From: Amborella trichopoda
Lineage: Eukaryota; Streptophyta; Magnoliopsida; Amborellales; Amborellaceae
Assembly (NCBI RefSeq): GCF_000471905.2
Contig: NW_006499801.1
Span: forward strand, 517,544 to 581,543
Reading direction: 5' to 3'
DNA: 64,000 bases
This document shows, one piece after another, positions 57,890-64,000 of this stretch. The position numbers were made by a program, and so were the translations under genes. The notes under the pieces were generated by a model. It did no database searches. It had not been told where the DNA came from and saw nothing but the letters and a program-made list of their open reading frames with translations. Position 1 is the stretch's first letter, and each line of letters opens with the position of its first letter.

Positions 57890-59059
57890 TAGATATATAC
57901 AAAATGCTCCTGCAACAGCATAATATAGTTTATATATATACAGCTTTTGTCATCCTCAGTTCATGTGTAACGTTATAGTTAGTTGTAAGCTCAAACTCAG
58001 ATAGTGATAATCCTTGAGCAGACTAAAATATAACCATGAGGACCCTAAAAAAAATCACCTCATCGCAATAGAATTTTTTTTATTTGATATTATCTATCAC
58101 AAGCACAATCTGTAAAGGCACAACAATCCATCAACGATGTCTCTAAAATGAATCTTCATAGAAAAAAAAGAGAACAAGTTGAAGAAGTTAAACACAAGCA
58201 GTTGATCATAAGGCCATATAGTCGAACATGGAAGCCATGAAGCCACAAGTTGTTTCCTTGGACTCAAATAAGCACTCTTTGGCATTCGACCAAATCCCAC
58301 CTTTCCCATACCTCCGTCGCAACGGGTCGGGTTGGACCAAGTTAGCTAAGAACTTCACAAGCTAGAGCTGGGTCAAGATTGGCCATGCCAGGCCCGGGCT
58401 TGCCGGACTGGCCAATTGGTGTGCCCTTCCTCTTCTCACTTGTCTCCGGCCCATTGGTGTGCCCTTCCTCTTCTGACTTGTCTTACATTCGGATGGGACA
58501 TGGTCATAGAAGTGAGGCCATTCGTATATGAGATTCCACTGGCTAGGCTTGGGCTAGTTCTAGCTTGAGCCTTAGCAAAAGGGACCGTAGCCTAGTTTGG
58601 GCCAGGCTAGGCCTAATACATTCAAAAGGGGGAGAAGAAGAAGAACAGAATGTAAAATACGAGGAGGTGCCACCCCACAATTGTCCAAGCACAAGCCTAG
58701 CCCTAAGGGTGGCAAAGGGTTGGGTGGCCAGGCACGGCTTGGTCAACATAGCCCTAAAAAACTGGGCCTGGGACATAAAATGTGGCTTTTGTAGCCCGAG
58801 GGCTAGGCCAAGGTCAGGTAACAAGTGCACAATGGTTGGGCAGGGGTCATGGCCACCTTGGTTTCGGCCGTTCCTTTTTTTTTTTTGTCTTTAATTATTT
58901 TTTTACTTGGCCAGGCCCGACTCAGCCCGGCAATGGCCGGGCCTAATGTAGGGCTTTTTGACCATGTCAGGGGAAGCCTGGACGTGGACGTGGAACCGGA
59001 CCGGCGTTCTCCACACAATTTACGAAGGGTAGTATTGTAATTATGCGCTATGGATTCTA
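57890..59059. other. Intergenic DNA with GGGCC-rich segment
   Basis: The segment 58320-58990 is rich in GGCCAGGC / GGCCGGGCC motifs, like the element at 36282, and may be one or more related DNA elements. A 37-bp unit with ATTGGTGTGCCCTTCCTCTT is duplicated near 58417-58480. The overlapping frames on both strands reflect GC-rich repeats. No gene is claimed. Confidence 0.45.
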
Positions 59060-59274
59060 GTGAGTAAATTGGTCATTTTCCCTGCAAAGTCTCCGTCTAC
59101 TTTAAGCGCTGCGAGGCATCTCGCGAGGCACAGAGCAACAGCGCCTCTCGCTCTCTTTCCCAACAAAACAGCAGCTCCTCTGCGAAAGTTTTCTCTCGTC
59201 CTATCTTCCCAGAAAAGGCACCTCGCCAAGTACTATTCGCGGCCTTGCTACCTCAACAACTACCTTCAATCAGT
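59060..59274 (+). other. Possible transcribed 5' exon, GC-rich
   Basis: A sudden GC-rich stretch ends in CAATCA|GTGAGT (donor at 59274/59275), followed by AT-rich intron-like DNA. The open frame has no ATG start (it opens with GTG). It might be the leader of the PMT-like gene downstream. No transcript evidence. Confidence 0.3.
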
Positions 59275-59950
59275 GAGTTATTTGTTGATTTTGCATTTTT
59301 TTTCTTTTCTTTTTATTGCTAATTTCGGGTTTCTTCGGCGACACTATTGTTCTCAGGGTTTTTTTTGAGGAAACCCTATAAACAAAAATTTCTAGGGTTA
59401 AATCTACTGAGTTACTTATTTTTTATACTTTCCTATGTTGAATGTAGTATTAAATTGGTTTAATAGTTTTCTCTGTTGTAAATCGAGTTCTAAGGCAATT
59501 TAAAAGCTTTATTTCGTGATTTTTCTATGTTGTAAATCTAGATTCAGGATTAACTGATTGTTTTGAGTGCTTGACATCAAGTTCCCTGACAATCCATCCA
59601 TATTAGAGTGTCTTTTGGCTGTCTGCATGATAAGATCGTGGCTGCACAATCATTTGATAGTTTGGGTTCTTGTTGGAATCAGTATACTTCATTCCAGACT
59701 GCTGTAATTTTGATTAGCTTGAGTGATTCACTGACATTAGCATCACCCTAGTTCATGCAAACCTTAAAATAGTTTATTTGAAAAAGAGGATTAGAAAAAA
59801 GAAAGACTTGCTTGGTTCAGATTTTCACATTAGCTTCGGTAATCCGTCAAAAAAGTAGTTTTGATTAGCTTGGGTAATTCATATTTTCCTGTATTTCTCT
59901 CCTCTACCTCCTCTCCTACTTGCTTGGTTCAAATCTCCACAAAAAACCAT
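59275..59950. other. Intron-like or intergenic AT-rich DNA
   Basis: Nothing recognised beyond composition. Confidence 0.4.
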
Positions 59951-59958
59951 ATTCTCTT

Positions 59959-61363
59959 CAGTGTTTTAAAATGCAGCCACATCGTGCGGTATGCGGTGGG
60001 CGGCTCCACATCAGAACTGACCGCATATGCGCTTTTGACCTATGCGGCCACATATGCGCCTCATCAAGCCGCATTGTAGCCACATCTCGCATCGCACCGC
60101 ATCCCCTTCCGCTGAATTTTTTTTTTGATTTTGCCCCTCTGCGAGGGGCAAAATGGTCCATTTGACCATCCAAAAATGGGGGAAACTGTTTGGGGGGCTT
60201 TAAACCCCTTAAACGATGATTTCCAGCCACTTTTGTGGCTTTTTTTGCATCAAATCGAGGGAAAATTTTTTTTTGGCGGAAATTTATTTTTCATTCAAAT
60301 ATTCGATTTAGCAATTGTTTGATACTTGGATATTGATTTGATACTTTTGATTGTTAATTTGAGGATGTTAGGGTGAATTTGTGATAAGAAATCGGGGGGC
60401 AAAATTTGACTCTCAAAATAGATGATTGTATTAAGTTATTAACTATTAACTCTTCTTGAGCTTGACTTTTGGTTTGTAATAGCACTATTTTGTGCTTATG
60501 GTTGTTTATGGTTGTTGATGGTTGTGCTTTTNNNNNNNNNNNNNNNNNNNNNNNNNNNNNNNNNNNNNNNNNNNNNNNNNNNNNNNNNNNNNNNNNNNNN
60601 NNNNNNNNNNNNNNNNNNNNNNNNNNNNNNNNNNNNNNNNNNNNNNNNNNNNNNNNNNNNNNNNNNNNNNNNNNNNNNNNNNNNNNNNNNNNNNNNNNNN
60701 NNNNNNNNNNNNNNNNNNNNNNNNNNNNNNNNNNNNNNNNNNNNNNNNNNNNNNNNNNNNNNNNNNNNNNNNNNNNNNNNNNNNNNNNNNNNNNNNNNNN
60801 NNNNNNNNNNNNNNNNNNNNNNNNNNNNNNNNNNNNNNNNNNNNNNNNNNNNNNNNNNNNNNNNNNNNNNNNNNNNNNNNNNNNNNNNNNNNNNNNNNNN
60901 NNNNNNNNNNNNNNNNNNNNNNNNNNNNNNNNNNNNNNNNNNNNNNNNNNNNNNNNNNNNNNNNNNNNNNNNNNNNNNNNNNNNNNNNNNNNNNNNNNNN
61001 NNNNNNNNNNNNNNNNNNNNNNNNNNNNNNNNNNNNNNNNNNNNNNNNNNNNNNNNNNGATTGTTGAATGTTTTACAAAGGTTGTTTCAAGTTTCTAGTT
61101 TCTATCAGGGGAAAGTGGATAACTGGATACAGAATCTCCGACAGCTAATAATTTTGAAGTTAATCATTAAACTAAAATACCTACTATCACATATATCACC
61201 TCCATATTTTTTCTATGCATTAACCTATTTTTTAGATTTTTTAGAATTTTTTAACATTTATTGACCGCATCGTTGCGTTGCACCCGCATCAGGGCCACAT
61301 CAAGCCGCATCGCCGCATCGACCCCCCACCACTTTTGGTCGCATCCCACATTTTAAAACACTT
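59959..61363. mobile_element. Non-autonomous hAT element, contains an assembly gap
   Basis: Ends CAGTGTTTTAAAATG and CATTTTAAAACACTT are inverted repeats differing only at the outermost base. A perfect 8-bp direct repeat ATTCTCTT (59951-59958 and 61364-61371) flanks the element, the hAT signature. Both ends are densely packed with GCGG, CCGCAT, GCATCG and CCACATC motifs within about 150 bp, likely transposase-binding subterminal repeats. The visible interior has no transposase motif; 527 bases are unknown. Confidence 0.88.
60532..61058. other. Assembly gap (527 N) inside the hAT element
   Basis: Unknown bases; frames crossing it are meaningless. Confidence 0.99.
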
Positions 61364-61402
61364 ATTCTCTTATCCTAAACTCATTATCCAATTCAACTGC
61401 AG

Positions 61403-61640
61403 AATGTTTTGGTAATGGGGTAAGGCTGGATCTCCTTACTCCTCACCAAACTGGACCCTTTCTGGACTTTGAACATCACCACTTTGATCCTTCACTCCCA
61501 AACGTATCAGACTATGAGACCACGATCCCCAACTTCTTCGAGTTTTGTGATACCGAGCACATGGATTATTGTCCATGCCATGACACCAAGAGAGAGGAAA
61601 TTTGACACCCATATGCTATTTTTCAGATACTATTGTCTTT
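61403..61640 (+). pseudogene. Broken exon of a PMT-type (QUA2-like) methyltransferase
   Basis: After an acceptor-like CTGCAG the frame reads CFGNGVRLDLLTPHQTGPF, LDFEHHH, then FFEFCDTEHMDYCPCHD. This fits the region after the membrane anchor in plant PMT proteins (LDF..HH, then C....YxPCxD). The next family block, a basic stretch before FD..ML.YRERHCP, appears as RERKFDTHMLFFR but in the +1 frame, so about one base is gained near 61584. The expected ERHCP is degraded (YYCLCASNE) and no later catalytic exons are found. PMTs are Golgi proteins linked to wall pectin methylation. A single sequencing error could explain the frameshift, but not the missing rest. Confidence 0.55.
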
Positions 61641-62658
61641 GCGCGTCAAATGAGTATTGATTATTGGTTTTAGTTTTGTAGGACTTCTGTCAAGAAACTT
61701 TAGTTTCTGGGAATGGTCATCATAGTCAAATTTGGAGGAGATTGGAAGGTGCTTTGGGGTTCATAATGAATGAGGATTTGGTTTCAATGCTCTTATTGAA
61801 CACTGATATCTGAAGTGATCAACTTTAGTTTCATTGCTAATTAAAATGTTGGTTGTCATTTTTTCTGTATTTCTGTTTAACTAATCCATGTCACACCCTT
61901 ATTTGAGAAATTGCCCGGATGTCATTTGGATGACAGTTCACTTTATCCATCAACCTTTTCAATGCCCTTTAGAAAGTTATTGCTGAGTTATTGAGAAAGT
62001 TTTCTTAGTATGCCACAAATTGTGGCAATACTCAATATTAGCATCCTATCTGTTATTTACTGTAAGGATCTTCAGCTGTACTTGGTTTGAAAGAAACAAT
62101 AAGATTGGCTACAATGATTATGATGGCATCACATAGTTAGCATGATTTAGTCATTAAGGGGAAGGGGAAGTTATCAGGTGAGATGTTTTCATGCAACATG
62201 TGGGTGTAAAGAGATAGAGCATTAGATGGGGATGGACTTGATGACAATATTCTAATTATGACATTCCATGTGTGAAAATTGTGGTTGTGGGCTTGTTGGA
62301 AGAGTTTGAAAGTGTATTTTAGAGAGTGGAATTGAGAAGAGAGAGAGGAGTTTGGGTTTTAGAGACCCATCAGAGATTACCGCTGTGGTGGTCATTTGCG
62401 CATGAATTTGATTGAATTATTTGGAAGATTTGCTCTTTTCTAAGAGGGACAAGAAATGGGTTTTGAGGGAATGTAATTTTGAGCTAAAAGATCTAGAGGT
62501 GACTAGTTCTAGTATGGGCTTGTTTGCGGTTACATCCCTAAACTGTTTTTGCATTTGAATATGAGGAGTACTACAATTGCATGGGAACTTGACTGGTTCT
62601 GTTTTTTAAGACCACTTCAAACTTAATATATACGTAAACTTTAATCTGAATTGAGGGT
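61641..62658. other. Intergenic DNA, nothing assigned
   Basis: No further PMT exon or other gene is recognised. Confidence 0.45.
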
Positions 62659-63051
62659 TGTTAGGATATGGATATCTCAGGTTCATATCGATATACATCA
62701 TTATGGATGTATGGGTATATATCTTTTCATAAGATTAGGTATCTAGAAGATAAGAAGAGACCAAGTCAAAGTTACTTGGTCATCAGGTTAGTTTGGTGAT
62801 AAGGCCTCCTACTATTTACCTCTATCTCCAAGAATCATACCATATTTATCTCCTGTTTGTGGGATTGTCTTCTGTATATAGAGGTACTTATTGATGTAAA
62901 CATTCATCCAAAATAGTGAAGATGTAGCCAGTTGGGCTTTGGATCTGTGGACGTAAAGCTTCGGCCTGAATCACGTAAATGTTGTGTTCTCTCCTTCTCT
63001 GTCCATTATCCATTCATTGTCTCTGCATGTATGCTGCCACGAATTCTAACA
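62659..63051 (+). mobile_element. Ty1-copia LTR with adjacent primer site
   Basis: The 393-bp unit starts TGTTAGGATATGG and ends TTCTAACA (TGTTAG/CTAACA inverted ends). TGGTATCAAAGCC, a methionine-tRNA primer site, follows directly at 63052-63064, so this is a 5' LTR. Transcription-like features include TATATAGAGG near 62874. No gag domain is recognised in the remaining 940 bases. Confidence 0.85.
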
Positions 63052-63120
63052 TGGTATCAAAGCCATGATTGTCTGGTTCATGAATACCGAAAATAGGTTT
63101 TGGTAAATGCCACTTTTAAT

Positions 63121-63150
63121 AGCGTCAGAGATGTGTATAAGAGACGCCGA
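63121..63150. other. Transposase-adapter-like sequence (likely artefact)
   Basis: AGCGTCAG is followed by AGATGTGTATAAGAGAC (63129-63145), the first 17 of 19 bases of the Tn5 mosaic end used in Nextera libraries, preceded by adapter-like AGCGTC. The translated frames give the known contaminant peptides MCIRD and DVYKR. Sequence joined across this point may be chimeric. Confidence 0.8.
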
Positions 63151-64000
63151 CTTGTCTGTCTCAAGGCTCAGTCAAGCCTCATGTTCGTTGTTTTCTCATT
63201 CCATGCCTCGCTCGCGCCTTCGCCAATTGCATATAACTTTTGGGAAAGACATTACCATTGCATCAAGAATATAACAAAGGGTTTTATGGTGAAGTCTCTG
63301 CCATTTAGCGTGGAGGTCTTGAAAGGGCATTAATAGGTGGCAGTTTGTAGATCTTGGAGATATAGCAGTGGCATAGGAAGTATTACCGTGAGAAACATCC
63401 TTTAGATCGACAAAATAATTGTTAGCGTTGAAGTATTCTCTAAGTATGGTATCAAGTAAAAGCATTTTTTTAGAGCCTGAGAGTTCTTTACAGTAAACAA
63501 AAAAAGAAAAGAAAAAAAAAGGCAGCAGTAAAGCTCCTATCCATAAAGGAGAGAAAAAAAAGGAGATCAAGTTGGGATCATCGAAAGTTTGCACATTTCG
63601 TTAGTTTGAGATATTATTTTGATGTTGTGAAGATTGGTTTTTGCCTCCGATGAGTTTGGGTTTTGCTATGGACTTTTGGGCAGAATTTGAAAGTGGGTTT
63701 TGTATATCAATCAATTTTGTAATGGGCTCTGGAATCCTTGAAATAATATTGGAGATGGTGTTGGTAGAGAGATTGATTTAGTGAACCATTGATCTTGGGG
63801 TTTTTCTCTTTGACAAAGAAAGAGGGGGAGGAGAGAGAAAGAGAGAGAATAGAGAAAGAAAATAAATTAGAGAGCCTATAAGTTTGTAGGATTTGCATTC
63901 TTCACATTTCAAAAGGTTTCGGTCGGATTTTCTTTTGATTTATGTTGGCTTTTCCAAGTACCTCCTGTTTGATGTTCGAATTTCTCGATCCTGGTTGATG
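63151..64000. other. Unassigned DNA after the adapter-like string
   Basis: Short frames only. A GA-rich microsatellite-like tract lies at about 63820-63860. No gene or copia domain is recognised. Confidence 0.4.

Noticed and set aside
58543..59018. Overlapping GC-rich frames on both strands
   Set aside because: They arise from GGCC-rich repeat DNA; none shows a protein family motif.
63100..63333. 77-residue plus-strand protein
   Set aside because: Its N-terminal part is translated adapter sequence and the rest has no family signature.

Overview
The window is nuclear DNA of a flowering plant. It has AT-rich intergenic DNA, genes with GT-AG introns, L1-type LINEs, Ty1-copia pieces with methionine-tRNA primer sites, many MITEs, and plant-specific protein families (DYW-type PPR, TBL/PMR5, PMT methyltransferase, IDM2-like). 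I cannot name the species from this sequence. Three runs of N (14054-14624, 46100-47080, 60532-61058) show it is a draft scaffold. Two tracts look like sequencing residue: a TACG tract beside the second gap and a transposase-adapter-like string at 63121-63150.

Four genes are well supported. An IDM2-like alpha-crystallin-domain protein lies on the minus strand (4515-5980, two exons). An F-box protein with a C-terminal membrane anchor lies on the plus strand (26187-27317, one coding exon with a predicted spliced 5' leader). A TBL10-type polysaccharide O-acetyltransferase lies on the plus strand (45551-52091, four exons). A CRR28-like DYW pentatricopeptide protein lies on the minus strand (53842-55644, intronless) and converges on the TBL gene. 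A decayed exon of a PMT-type methyltransferase is at 61403-61640. The genes look functionally independent, as expected for a plant chromosome; nothing resembles an operon or gene cluster.

Most of the rest is mobile DNA of several ages. There are three 5'-truncated LINEs (372-2458 plus; 18237-20694 minus; 28912-31385 minus). There is a dead copia element (6617-8450) that was hit later by a 48-bp retroposon, a copia LTR at 62659-63051, and a small non-coding copia derivative (56445-57708). There are two hAT-like families and a CTCCCTC-ended MITE family, two copies of which are split by later insertions.

The most striking component is a MITE family of about 350-395 bp with 13 full or partial copies, seven of them between 37.8 and 45.0 kb. 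Each intact end carries a small hairpin inside the terminal inverted repeat. Two subfamilies have different stem sequences that both still pair, and a third palindrome sits inside the element. Intact copies have 8-9 bp target duplications, suggesting a Mutator-like mobiliser. One copy ends 60 bp upstream of the PPR start codon.
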